In this document: one piece after another, positions 10,255 to 20,928 of the stretch | Layout of the letters: each line of letters opens with the position of its first letter | Numbering within the stretch: position 1 is the first letter of the stretch | Origin: Conidiobolus incongruus B7586 | Taxonomy: Eukaryota; Entomophthoromycota; Entomophthoromycetes; Entomophthorales; Conidiobolaceae | DNA: 22,219 nt | Direction of reading: 5' to 3' | Assembly: GCA_000697335.1 (NCBI GenBank) | Contig: JNEM01011853.1 | Location: forward strand, 1-22,219 | Position numbers and translations under genes: made by a program | Notes under the pieces: generated by a model | What the model saw: the letters and a program-made list of their open reading frames with translations, nothing else | The model's database searches: none | Told to the model about the DNA's origin: nothing

Positions 10255-10583
10255 AAAATTTATGTCTTTAATTTATGTTTTTAAATATTCTAAAAAATAT
10301 ATTAAATTTTACGATTAATTCTTTAAACTTTAGTTTAAAAACTTGCAAATATATTTCATATTTGAGAAGCTCTATTCTATATTTTTAGAAATCTAATATC
10401 GAAATAAAAAATAATAACTTAATAATGAAATATAGTTGATAAATAAATATATTGAAATTAAATATAGAAGGGTATAAAATAAAGCTTAGGAAATTTATAA
10501 TGAAATAAATAAAAATGAAGTACATTGTAGAAAAATCATAATTTAGGTAAAAATATATTTTAAGCTGACTGCAAGTAGGACAA
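10255..10583. other. AT-rich spacer, nothing recognised
   Basis: Between the tRNA-Ala gene and the tRNA-Gly relic; no open frame or structured element is supported. Confidence 0.6.
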
Positions 10584-10654
10584 ACAGTGGTGGTTTAGTG
10601 GTATGATTACCGTATGCCACGCGATAGATCGGAGCTCGATTTCCTATCATTTTA
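10584..10654 (+). pseudogene. tRNA-Gly (anticodon GCC) pseudogene
   Basis: The 71-nt length and backbone match eukaryotic tRNA-Gly(GCC): TGGTGGTTTAGTGGTA corresponds to the usual TGGTGGTTCAGTGGTA, and TGCCACGCG keeps the anticodon GCC with its flanks. The arms no longer pair well. The anticodon stem ACCGT/GCGAT has a C-A mismatch, the T stem CGGAG/TCCTA has two mismatches, and the acceptor ACAGTGG/TCATTTT is weak. The T loop reads CTCGATT instead of TTCGATT, damaging the B box. I infer a dead copy of a Gly tRNA gene. Confidence 0.82.
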
Positions 10655-11262
10655 TTTCAGAAAGCTTTCGCACTTTTATTTATTTTCGAATTTCTTTAAA
10701 CCAAATTTCTCAATTTAATTTTTAAATATAATAACAATATTTATTTTCTTATTAATAGTACACTATTTTCATCTGTTTTGCTTTAATAATAAAATATAAT
10801 AGTTGATAACGAATAAAAACACTCGAAAATATTGAAAAAAATATTCCCTAATTTCATTTTGAATCAAATATTAAATTATTGAATATTCAACCAATTTAAA
10901 ATGAGTTGTTGCAATTTCGGTTTAATAATGATCATATATTTATTCCTATTATTGATTATTATATAAATTTCAAATTAGTTTAAATTAAAAAAGTATAAGC
11001 ACTATTCAAAAATAAAAAACTTTAATTCATAAAATAATAATACTCAATTTTGCTATAGCTGAATGATAAATTAAATAATATATGATTATTGTTGGTATGA
11101 AAAATGGATTAAGATTTACTATTATTGTATTTGAATAGAAAAAGAATTGATAATATAATATAATTTGAAAATAAAATCAATAAAATAATTAAATTAGCAA
11201 ATCGTTGAAAATAAAATGATTAATTACTTGACACAATTACACACAATTTATATTGAAATTAA
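10655..11262. other. AT-rich spacer, nothing recognised
   Basis: No gene or repeat is supported between the tRNA-Gly relic and initiator tRNA-Met. Confidence 0.6.
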
Positions 11263-11334
11263 AGCAGCGTAGCGCAGAGGAAGCGCGCGGGGCTCATAAC
11301 CCCGAGGTCGGAGGATCGAAACCTCTCGCTGCTA
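11263..11334 (+). tRNA. Initiator tRNA-Met (anticodon CAT)
   Basis: A 72-nt cloverleaf carrying the eukaryotic initiator marks: A1-U72 end pair, three G-C pairs at the base of the anticodon stem (CGGGG/CCCCG) around loop CTCATAA, and T loop ATCGAAA with A54 in place of the usual T54. The T stem is GGAGG/CCTCT, the D arm begins GCGC, and the discriminator is A. It delivers Met to the start codon with eIF2. No intron; a T5 stop follows one base later. Confidence 0.96.
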
Positions 11335-11335
11335 A

Positions 11336-11340
11336 TTTTT
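11336..11340 (+). terminator. Pol III T-run terminator of initiator tRNA-Met
   Basis: Five T residues one base after the tRNA 3' end. Confidence 0.85.
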
Positions 11341-11840
11341 CATAATTTCAGAATTGTCATTTGGTGTATGTTGAATTCTATATATCTTTTTTTTAATCGA
11401 TTAATATTAAATAAACATATTCATTCCACAAACAAAACTATTGTTATTTTCAAATTTGAATAGATTTTTTTCTTTTAATTTAATATCTATTCTTCTCATC
11501 TATTGTATCATTTGTGTATAATTATTGTATTATTTATAATGCCATATTATAATTGTGTTTTATCATTAAATCAGATTATAAAATACTAAATTCGAAGGAT
11601 AGTTAGATAATTTGAAAAAATAAAAATTTAATTGATAATAGTTTTTATAAAATTTGAATGAAATTAGAAAAGAAACAATTTTTTGAAAAAATAATAAAAC
11701 ATTGTTGTCTGAAAATATATGTCGAAGATATTGAATTAAAATTAATATTTATAGAATCAAAATTATAATAAATCATATCTATATAAAAAGCATCTAAAAA
11801 TAATATTAAATTTTATTAATAATACTAGTAATATGAAGCT
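11341..11840. other. AT-rich spacer and YIP1 3' flank
   Basis: No gene is supported. The right end lies just downstream of the minus-strand YIP1 stop codon. Confidence 0.6.
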
Positions 11841-12846
11841 TTAAAATAATGTCAACAACGAAAAACAAGTATAGAGTAGAGCGATAGGGTAAGCCACCAA
11901 CAATCTCTGTTGATGCATTTGCAAAATAGTCACAAAAATCAACGAAGACGAATAGGTGGCCCAAATAATAGCGATAGGTGCCAAGATATACATTGTCACC
12001 AATTTATCAACCGATCTAAACTCAAAGTTAATAGCACATCACTTATATGAATAATAGAAGCTTACATTAAACTCAAGAAAGTGTTAAACATACTCAGGAA
12101 CACGATAGGTAACAAACAGTAGCCCAAAACGCTGGCATTGCGGTAGAAATCGATCCCTTGTTCACTCATCATATTTAGGATTAAATACATTGAAACACAA
12201 CCTACAACTGCTACTCCATAAATATATCCAAAAGAAATTTTACCTCCCTAATAGAATAATTTATAAATTAATATTAAATAATAACAAAATTTGAGGTAAT
12301 TACCAATAATAAAGCAGCTCCCAATAATAGACAGAATAAGACAGGACCAGCTAAATCTACGTCATCCATCATATGAGTATCAACAGTTCTTAAAGGGTTT
12401 AAAACCGTAACAGTCTATTTCCTCAAACATTAACAAATTAATACGTTATATTCTATTCCAATATTTACCTTTGTTTTTATATGACTAAAATTAATTTCTA
12501 ATTCTAAAATAATAAATTAAAAAATATATATATATAATAATATTCAATACAAAAAATTACCTTCAAGTAAGCCAGGTTCTCCAGGTAAACCACCTGTACC
12601 GAAAGCTTTCCAAAAATCCACTTGGATGGGTCCTGAAAAGTTGTTATCGTAACTATAGCTGGAAGTTTGTTGTGGAGGGATGAATTCATTGTACTGATCT
12701 TGACTATAGTCAGTCTGGTAGTATTGCAAATGGTCGCCACTTTGGTTCTGTGGTGGCGAATGGTAAGTTGGGGCGGGATCATCGGGTCTATAGTACTGAT
12801 CATCAGCGTCGAATAAAACACTGTGAGCTTCTTTACTTGAACTCAT
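11841..12846 (-). CDS. YIP1: Yip1-family membrane trafficking protein, YIP1/YIPF5 ortholog (5 exons)
   Basis: A multi-pass Golgi/ER-exit membrane protein that partners Ypt/Rab GTPases and COPII vesicles in ER-to-Golgi transport. Minus-strand exons are 12846-12561, 12503-12469, 12414-12304, 12247-12066 and 12015-11841, with introns of 57, 54, 56 and 50 nt; the second exon is only 35 nt. The product is 262 residues (human YIPF5: 257). The first ~75 residues are cytosolic, rich in Q, Y, S and P. The segment LLEELEINFSHIKTKT then matches the YIPF5 sequence before the membrane part. The family motifs DLAGP (127-131) and GYCLLP (186-191) are present, and hydrophobic helices fill residues ~128 to the end. 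The C-terminus QQRLLVAYPIALLY is the typical YIPF5 ending. Reading the first exon through its donor gives a false 100-residue product. Confidence 0.95.
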
Positions 12847-13406
12847 TATTTTTTATATTATTTGCTTTTGTTATAATTTTTGATGAATATTGAATGTTGA
12901 CTTGTTGATAATTATAATTTATATTCTATGAAATTTCTATGGGATTAATATTTTATAGATCTATTGTGTTAAAATTTAATTTGATAATTTTTGAATAATT
13001 TCACTTAATTAGGAAACTGATATGATTAAAATTGAAGGTGATAAATTTAAATATATTTTTTGAATTATTTTAAGTACATTATTATAAAACAAAGAGTAAA
13101 AATTAAATTATAAAATTAAAATCGATTTTAATATCTATTTAAAGCCAATTATAACTTAATCAAATACTCCAAATATTCAATAAAATTATAACCTTATTGA
13201 TAATAAATTTATTAAAAATTTATGTAAAAATTATTCTAATATTAACATAATATTTTTGACTGAATATTGTATTAATTATAACTATTATTTGTTTTAATGT
13301 AGTAAAAATTAAATTTAAAATGATAATAATATCATAATTAAAAAATATTGATTAAGCAATTTTTTATTATTAAATATTAAAAAATAATTAATAATCAATT
13401 GATTAA
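12847..13406. other. AT-rich spacer: YIP1 promoter side and OXP1 3' flank
   Basis: 560 bases between two minus-strand genes. No open frame, tRNA or distinct promoter motif stands out from the AT background. Confidence 0.6.
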
Positions 13407-16400
13407 TTATTGAGGTGTACCATACCCTCCTCCTCCAGGTGTCTGGATTACAATACGATCATTCTTAGCCATATTAACGGTAGATTTACCTCCCAAACTG
13501 CGTATCATACCATCATTAGAGATCCAGAGGTTGAGGCCGCGCTTGCCAGGTTCTCCACCCTTGAGACCGTAAGGTGCGAAGGATCGACGCTCCGACAAGA
13601 TACTCACTTGAAGGGGGACCTTGAACAGGATGTCTCGAATGACCCCATCACCGCCCTTGAATTGACCGTTGCCGCCGGAGCCTCGGCGAATGGAGAATTC
13701 GTTCAGAATGACAGGGTAGCGACGCTCAAAAATTTCAGGGTCGGTGATACGCGTATTTGTCATGTGAGTGTGCACTCCGTCCTGACCATGCCAGTGGTCA
13801 CCCGCTCCAGAACCTCCAGCTATAGTTTCGTAGTACCCGAAACCATCATGAGCGTCAGGAGTCGTAGATGTTTTTCCAAATGTCAAGTTGTTGCAGCAAC
13901 CTTGAGATGCGGCGCACGCTTCGAATGCTCTGAACACCACATCTACTACCCTTTGGCTGGTCAGCACGTTGCCGCCGACTACTGCGCACTCGTCCGATGG
14001 CGACAACAGACTATTGGGCGGGAAGATGACTTCGATAGGACTGAGACAGCCTTGATTTAATGGAATATCCTCATTGACCATGCAACGCAAGCAGTAAAGA
14101 ATGGCACTGCGCGATACGGATTCTGGAGCGTTAGTATTACCGAACACTTGGGGTCCAGTTCCCGAGAAATCGAATTTAGCGCCACCATCCCTGTCAATAC
14201 TGACACTCAGTTCAATGGGAGTTCCATCATCCATATAGTCAATAGCATGCAATGGCTCATCGTCCAAATTGCGGTCATGTCGAATTTTTTTCAACAAATT
14301 TCTTACCGCAAATTCGGCATTATCCTGAATGAATTTCATATAACTTTGCACCTTCTTCAGTCCGGACTCCTTGATCAACAGATTGACCAGTTGAATTCCC
14401 TTGTAGTTGGCAGCGACTTGCGCCTTCAAATCCGACAAATTGTCCTTAAGTGTACGAGTACCTACACAGTTGGGATACTGAGCAGGATCCTCCGACAGAA
14501 TTTTGATGACACCTTCAGTTTGGAAGATACCGCGCTCTACCAATTTGAAGGATTTGATAGCTGCGCCCTCCTCGTACAAGTATTTGGATGTGGGTGGCAT
14601 TGACCCTGGTAAGATACCTCCAATATCTGCGTGGTGACCTCTGCTAGCAACAAAGAAGACAATTTCGCCGTTGTGGAATACCGGGGTAATTACACTGAGA
14701 TCTGGGAGATGAGAACCTCCAGCCGAGGGATGATTTGTCAAAATCACATCACCTTCATTGAGACCTTCTCGACCTTGTTTCTTTTCGTTGGTAAAGTACT
14801 CCATCTGGTATTTGACAGCATATCCCAACGATCCCAAATGCACTGGGATGTGGGGTGCGTTCGCTACCAAACTTCCGTCTGGGCCAAAGAGTGCACATGA
14901 GAAGTCTAAACGCTCTTTGATGTTGGTGGATACTGAAGTCTTCTCCAAAGTTTGGCCCATCTGTTCAGCAATGGACATGAAGCGGTTGGAGAAAATGGAT
15001 AGTTGGATTGGATCTAAAGTGATTTCACTATCTGCCAACTTGGACTGATCGATTATTACTTTGGTTTCTGTAGGTGTGAGGATTACATGATTAGTCAAAA
15101 TTGTAAACTCCCAATTGGGTTCCACTACAATTGTGCTGTTGGGCTCAACAATCAGAAGGGGTCCTTTGCCACGATCTCCAACCTTCAAATTCTCTAATTT
15201 GTAAACGGGGACAGTCTGTCTACCCCCAATTTCAAAGTATACTGAATGATCACAGTCAGGTACTCTGGAAGTAGTATCAATTTCAACAATTTTGAGGCTG
15301 TTCATTTCTTCATATGGAGATTGATCAGAAGTGATTGTGATATTGGTATTGCCAACACCTCGAATGCGAATATCATCGACAACTACATTTCTATCTGGGA
15401 GTTTGAAGCCGAATTCCTGTTGGTGAGTGTCAAGGAAAGCTTGTACAAAGTTGAAATTGTCGCCTTCGCCTTGAGGAATCATAAGGGGACAGTCAGTGCC
15501 TTCGTAACGTAGATTCAAAAAGGTTTGGGTAGTGATTTGATCTTTTTGGAAGCCTTCATCGGTTAAAAGTTGGATACATTTGTCAACAAGTTGATTAAGT
15601 CTGTCTGATAACTCACCAAGTCCTTGAAAATCACCGCTAGTGGAAAGTGTCAATGAGCATGGCTCTTGCACTTCGCGAACGACATCCGACAAACTTAAAC
15701 CATAAGCGGATAAAATACTAGCGTGTTTGTGTAATATAATTTTCTTGATGCCTAAGGTGGATGCAATGGCACATGCGTGTTGACCACCAGCACCTCCAAA
15801 ACTACACAAAGCGTGATTGGAAGTATCCCAACCTTTAGATTCCGTAAGTGTGCGGATAGGACGACACATGGCTTCGTTAGCCACTTTAATGAATCCAAAA
15901 GCAACTTCATCGATACTGAGATCCTTACCATTAGTTTCCCTGATCAATTCAGCAACCTTTAAGAACTCTTGTTTGGTTCCTTCTTCGTCCAAAGGCAAAT
16001 TCTCGTCAGGGCCGAAAATACTGGGGAAGAACTTTGGTACAATTCTTCCTAGACATAAATTAGCGTCAGTTACTGCTAAATAGCCTCCCTTGCGATAACA
16101 GATAGGACCGGGATGGGCTCCAGCACTTTCAGGACCTACTACAAACAAACCATTTTTGAAGAAGAGACGCGAACCTCCACCAGCTGCAACAGTGACAATA
16201 TCCAATTGAGGCGCTTGAATGGGAATACCTGCAGTAACAGTTTCAAATACATGGGACCAACTACCGTCATATCTAGAAACATCCGTGGAAGTCCCACCCA
16301 TATCAAATCCAATCACGGGCAACCTCTCGTTGTCATCCCACGAGGTCTTAGCACTTCCTACCACACCTGCTGCAGGTCCCGACAAAATCGCTCTAAAACC

Positions 16401-17432
16401 GTTAAAATTGTTCACTGATGCAAGACCGCCATCCGACTGCATAAACAACAACTTCTTGTGGACGCCTTCGTCAAACGAATTGGAAAACCCTTTGATATAT
16501 CTCTGGAGGTGTGGTGTCAAGTAGGCGTCGGCGCATGACGAATTCCCACGGGGTACCAACTTAGCCATTGGGATTTGTTCACTGCTGATTGTGATATGTT
16601 GGAAACCGATCTTTTGGGCAATACCTTGAACGATTTTCTCGTGATTTGGATATGTGAAACTGTGGAGTAAGGAAATCGCTAAAGATTTGATACCACTGTC
16701 GTATATGGCTTTGAGTTGGTTGTAGACTTGTTCTTCGTCTATAATCCAAATATAAACAACATAGAATGAATTATAGTGCAAATCAATTACCTATTTTCTT
16801 AATAATGTGAATTAACTCGCCAGAAATTCCCTTCATGATTTCGTCATCCTTAAACTGAGACAAATCTTCCTGCTGAGGATTAATAATAGTGATTCTTTCA
16901 TCAATCTCTACCACCTTCTCGTACAATGTGTCGGGTTTAGTTATAGTTAAATCAAAAATCTTGGGTCTCGATTGGTTGCCAATTTTTAAGAGATCCTAGT
17001 GAAATGTTAGAGAATGTATAAATAGATTAGGAATTGAATTACCTTGAAACCTTTAGTCGTCACCCAACATACGGGTTCCCCTTTGCGTTCTAAAAGTGCG
17101 TTGGTAGCTACTGTGGTACCCATACGGATAGATTCTAATTTTTTTGAACCGTCAATAATTTTTAACAAAAAAAACCAAAATATCAAAAACTTACCAATTC
17201 TATCTGTCTCTAAAATATCATCCCTACCGATTTCCTTGTTGAATACCTTTGATAATATTCTACGAATACCCTCTGTGGGAGCGTCCTTGTAGTGTTGGGG
17301 ATCTTCACTTAAGAGTTTAATTACCAACGACTGTGGCTTACCGTCTAGGTTCCAAGACGCGTAGCAATCGGTGAATGTACCACCACGATCAATACTGATA
17401 CGTAGGTTGGTAATATTAGTGTCAGTAGTCAT
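13407..17432 (-). CDS. OXP1: 5-oxoprolinase, ATP-hydrolysing (OXP1/OPLAH), 4 exons
   Basis: Converts 5-oxo-L-proline to L-glutamate using ATP, the last step that recovers glutamate from glutathione breakdown; cytosolic. Minus-strand exons are 17432-17195, 17134-17043, 16995-16791 and 16738-13407; introns are 60, 47 and 52 nt. The product is 1288 residues, matching the yeast enzyme (1286). Domains in order: hydantoinase A N-terminal domain (about 10-230) with SIDRGGTFTDCYA near the start and RMGTTVATNALLERKG; hydantoinase A domain (about 250-560) with the ATP-binding GFDMGGTSTD at 322-331; and hydantoinase B domain (about 755-1285) with NHPSAGGSHLPDLSV, LKDNLSDLKAQVAAN and the closing GGGGYGTP. 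All introns lie in the first 535 coding bases. GC rises to about 50 % over the hydantoinase B half, higher than in other genes here, which creates long antisense open frames. Intron 1 is stop-free and a multiple of three. Identity is secure. Confidence 0.97.
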
Positions 17433-19831
17433 CCTTAAAATACTGGTTGCTTTTTTGTTATTAAAATTTATATTTAAATTTGTAAGATTTTGAATTAATA
17501 ATAAATTTAATTTATTTAGAATATTTTTTTAATATTTTTTTACTTTAATTTTGAATAAAATCGAGTCACTTTTAAACTATTTATACTTGAGATATTCATT
17601 GAATTAATAATAAAATTGAAAATATCACGAGATTCGTAATTTAATGGAAAATGTGAATTCATTAATGTGAGATTTAGTTCAGGTTATAAATATTAATTAA
17701 TTTTATAGTATGATGTTGAAATAATGAATAAATGATCAATATAAATTGATAAATTTTAGTTTTTAATATTTGAAACACTGTAGTGAATAAATAAATTAGA
17801 GATATAAATTTATAATGAATTGATATCAATTGTTCAATTTTCTATAGTTTTCTTATATAATTATTAAAAGTTTATTGCAGTTAAGATTAAAGATTTGTTA
17901 ATCTATATGAATTTAGGAATTTATTATTTGAATTATTCAAATCAACTTAATTATAATCTTTGAATATATTAATTTTGTAATATCAAAGTATATTATTTTT
18001 TTACAATTTTGACTCAATATTAGTAATCAAAATTATGAAAGTCATGTGATACATTTTGATCAATTCCAATTTAATTTTATTTTAGTGTCAAAAAATAAAT
18101 TTAGATATATAAGCATCTTTTAAATGTTGCTATCAGCTTATATTTGTACACAAAAGTGGATTTGAATATACCATCAACTTGTTTATAAGATTTGATTGTT
18201 AAATTTTATATCATGATGTTTTTAATAATATTAACGACATATATATATTATATTTATATTGAAAAGTTTTATGAATATCTAGAATTAGTTTTTTGGATTA
18301 AAATATATTATAATATAAAAATGATTAAATTTAAATTTTAATATTTAGTTTGCAATAATCTCATAGCAAAATTTAAAGAAATGAAACTGTAAGGATTTTT
18401 AATATTCAATTTTAATAATTTGATACAAAGGAGAAGAGATGACCTTAAATATTGAAATGATCTTGCTCAATACTATTGAATTGAAATATATATTAATTTA
18501 ATCAAAACTTGAATTTATTTTCAGAATTGTATTATTAATTAAAATAATTCAAGAGATGTTTTAATATTACAGCTTAAATTAAGTAGTGATGCATTTTTTA
18601 ATTCTCCATAGTTCTTCAATCAATACAGATTTTATGAAAGTTTTATCGATTATTTTTGGCAAGAAAAATAATTTTATTAATTATATTTTGATATTATAAT
18701 AATCATTTCATAAAATCCACCATATTTCAATTTGATGCAAAATTTTTAATAAAATAATTACCAATAATTTTATTATAATCATTGATTCTAATTATTAATA
18801 TGCAAAAAAGCTATATGCTAAATCTAATATTTCATTTTATTACTCTTCTATTATCTGCTGTTTATTAAAATATTTAGTATCTTAGTTGAATTATTATACT
18901 TTCGAGCATCCTTGATACTCTAATTTCTGTTTTATTATATGGCTAAATTAATAAGTTTATAATATAACTAATAAAATAGTTTTTTATAATTTATTTAGCA
19001 TTTTTATTTTTATAAAATTGTTTCCAAAAATGTGATAGTAATTAAATATATAAAAGAAAGTATTATTATAGTATTAAACTTTGTAAAAACAAATGCAATA
19101 TTTTCCTAATATATATATATATACAATATTATTGAACTTGAAAAAACTTTACAAAAAATTATCTTTATATATAATTTCCAAATAGATCAGAAAAATTGAA
19201 TTATATTATACATGTTATATGTATCATTGAATTTGATATACCCAATTTTAGCGCATCTTTTCATTTGTATATTATATTTCAAAAGATTTACTTTTAACTG
19301 CTAGTTAATATTAAAAAAGATAACTCTAGATTGAGGAAATATATACTTTTAAATTATTTTTTATTTAGAAGCTACTTATACAAATTCAAGCAAGGATCAT
19401 TACTTAATTTAGGCTCTAACAAATTAGTAAAATATAAAAAATATATATAAGTGAATGGTTGGTTAAATGATTCACATGATAAAAAATATAATAATAGGAT
19501 TCAGTTTTCTAAAAATCTGAAAATTTTCAATAGAGATAGTTTTTTAGTTATTGAAATTATAAAATTACAAATTTACAATATATATTCTATTCAAGCTTAA
19601 TACTTTTGTGTTGATTTATTTAAAATCGAATGTTTACTTTATAATAGATTAGATTATTTGTGTTTATACATAAATTAAAAATTTGTTAATCTTAAAAAAG
19701 TTGAAATAATTGATAGTATAATTGAAAAATAATAAAGGGAGAGAAAAAATTGAATAAATGAAAATTAAATGAAGGTGAGTTTGAGGTATAGGTGATTTAA
19801 AATTACAATATATATTGTATCAATTGAATAT
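17433..19831. other. Long AT-rich intergenic region, no gene found
   Basis: 2.4 kb with almost no G or C and no frame longer than chance. The left end should hold the OXP1 promoter; no clear element is visible. An (AT)7 run lies at 19109-19123. The last ~30 bases before tRNA-Ile contain TATA-like sequence. Confidence 0.6.
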
Positions 19832-19905
19832 GCTCCCATAGCTCAGTTGGTTAGAGCGTGGTGCTAATAACGCCAAGGTCACAGGTTCGATCCCTGTTGC
19901 GAGCA
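19832..19905 (+). tRNA. tRNA-Ile (anticodon AAT)
   Basis: A 74-nt cloverleaf with anticodon stem TGGTG/CGCCA and loop CTAATAA (anticodon AAT, read as IAU after editing). The D-arm sequence GCTCAGTTGGTTAGAGC is standard, and the T stem ACAGG/CCTGT encloses TTCGATC. The acceptor GCTCCCA/TGCGAGC has one C5-C68 mismatch, where Ile tRNAs normally pair. No intron. The A and B boxes look sound, and a T7 stop follows immediately. Confidence 0.93.
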
Positions 19906-19912
19906 TTTTTTT
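19906..19912 (+). terminator. Pol III T-run terminator of tRNA-Ile
   Basis: Seven T residues directly after the tRNA-Ile discriminator base. Confidence 0.88.
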
Positions 19913-20469
19913 AATTGGATCTTTTTATATCATTTTTAAATATTTTGTCAACTAATATAAATTAAATAAATTATTCAATTCACATTCTAATATTATTTTC
20001 AAATATAGTTTTTTATAATCAGGCTATATAATCAATATATAATTAATGATAATTAATTATTAGATAAAATAAGAATCAATTTGACTACTTTGTATATACA
20101 AGTTGGATTTATTGAATATATTTTAATAAACGATCAAATATTAAACTATTAAGTTTTGAAGATTTTAATTATTATAATATTATATAAATTTTTGTAACAC
20201 TATTAACGTATAGTTTTTAAAACAATCAATTTCAAAATATATTTCAATACAGACAATTTCATTTGGATCAATTATCCACTATTGTACTGATTATAAGTAT
20301 AACCCACAATTCTGATATAGAATTAAATTTCTAAAATACAAAATTTGATTGAATATAGGCAAAATCCTCTATTTCTTTTTTTCGGGTAATTACCGATATA
20401 TATTTAATTCATTGTATTTTTGATCTTCTAATCGTTTATTGTTTTTAATTGAATAGAAGGATTGTCAAT
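19913..20469. other. Spacer and RPL24 promoter / 5' leader
   Basis: AT-rich to about 20230, then slightly richer in C. Directly before the candidate leader intron is the pyrimidine-rich CCTCTATTTCTTTTTTTC (about 20366-20383), a plausible transcription start zone, since ribosomal protein genes often start in pyrimidine tracts. This reading is inference. Confidence 0.5.
20386..20456 (+). other. Candidate 5'-UTR intron of RPL24
   Basis: A 71-nt segment starts GTAATT, a donor used by several introns here, and ends AATAG, 13 bases before the RPL24 ATG. A CTAAT branch-point-like site lies about 25 bases before the acceptor. Length and composition fit the other introns. Leader introns close to the start are common in fungal ribosomal protein genes. 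Not proven without transcript data. Confidence 0.5.
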
Positions 20470-20928
20470 ATGAAGGTTGAACTTTGTGCTTTCTCTGGAA
20501 AAAAAATTTACCCCGGTCATGGTATGATCTTCGTCCGCAGTGACAGCAGAACTTTCCGCTTTGTCGACTCTAAGACCAAGTCTTTGTTCTTACAACGTAA
20601 GAATCCCCGTAAGATCCACTGGACTATTCTCTTCCGTCGTATGCACAAGAAAGGTATCACTGAAGAATCTATCAAGAAGCGTACCCGTAAGACCGTTAAG
20701 GCTGAACGTGCCGTTGTCGGTGCCTCCTTGGAAGCTTTAGCTGCTCTCCGCAACCAAAAGCCCGAAGTTCGTGCCGCCGCCCGTGACACCGCCATCAAGA
20801 ACGCTAAGGCCAAGAAGCAGGAAAACCAAGCCAAGAAGGCTGCCCAAAAGGCCAAGAACCCTCAATCTCAAATTAGCAAGCAACAAGCTAAGGGATCTAA
20901 GCCCAAAGTTGCCCCCACCTCTCGCTAA
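20470..20928 (+). CDS. RPL24: 60S ribosomal protein L24 (eL24)
   Basis: A protein of the large ribosomal subunit that forms a bridge to the 40S subunit. A single coding exon encodes 152 residues (yeast: 155). The start is the ATG of MKVELCAFSGKKIYPGHG, which matches eL24 N-termini exactly; a longer frame starting upstream at a TTG is not real. The conserved L24e core spans about residues 1-65, with FSGKKIYPGHG, RKNPRKIHWTILFRRMHKKG and KKRTRKTVKAERAVVGASL following. The Lys/Ala-rich tail ends KQQAKGSKPKVAPTSR, close to the yeast ending KQQAKG...KVAATSR. Only one cysteine (C6) of the archaeal-type zinc site is kept, as in other fungi. Codons favour C at the third position (AAG, GTC, CGT/CGC), the signature of a highly expressed gene. 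AATAAA occurs 14 bases after the stop. Confidence 0.97.
   Translation: MKVELCAFSGKKIYPGHGMIFVRSDSRTFRFVDSKTKSLFLQRKNPRKIHWTILFRRMHKKGITEESIKKRTRKTVKAERAVVGASLEALAALRNQKPEVRAAARDTAIKNAKAKKQENQAKKAAQKAKNPQSQISKQQAKGSKPKVAPTSR

Noticed and set aside
12504-12821. 105-codon minus-strand frame in YIP1
   Set aside because: It is a different frame of YIP1 exon 1 running into intron 1. The other frame there, spliced at 12560, gives the full Yip1 protein.
13410-14060. 216-codon plus-strand open frame
   Set aside because: It lies exactly antisense to the hydantoinase B domain of OXP1, shows no recognisable domain, and arises from the GC-rich codon use of the real gene. The other plus-strand frames within 13410-17292 are rejected for the same reason.
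20517-20855. Antisense frame of 112 codons across RPL24
   Set aside because: It is a mirror of the Lys/Ala-rich eL24 coding sequence with strong codon bias, with no independent support.
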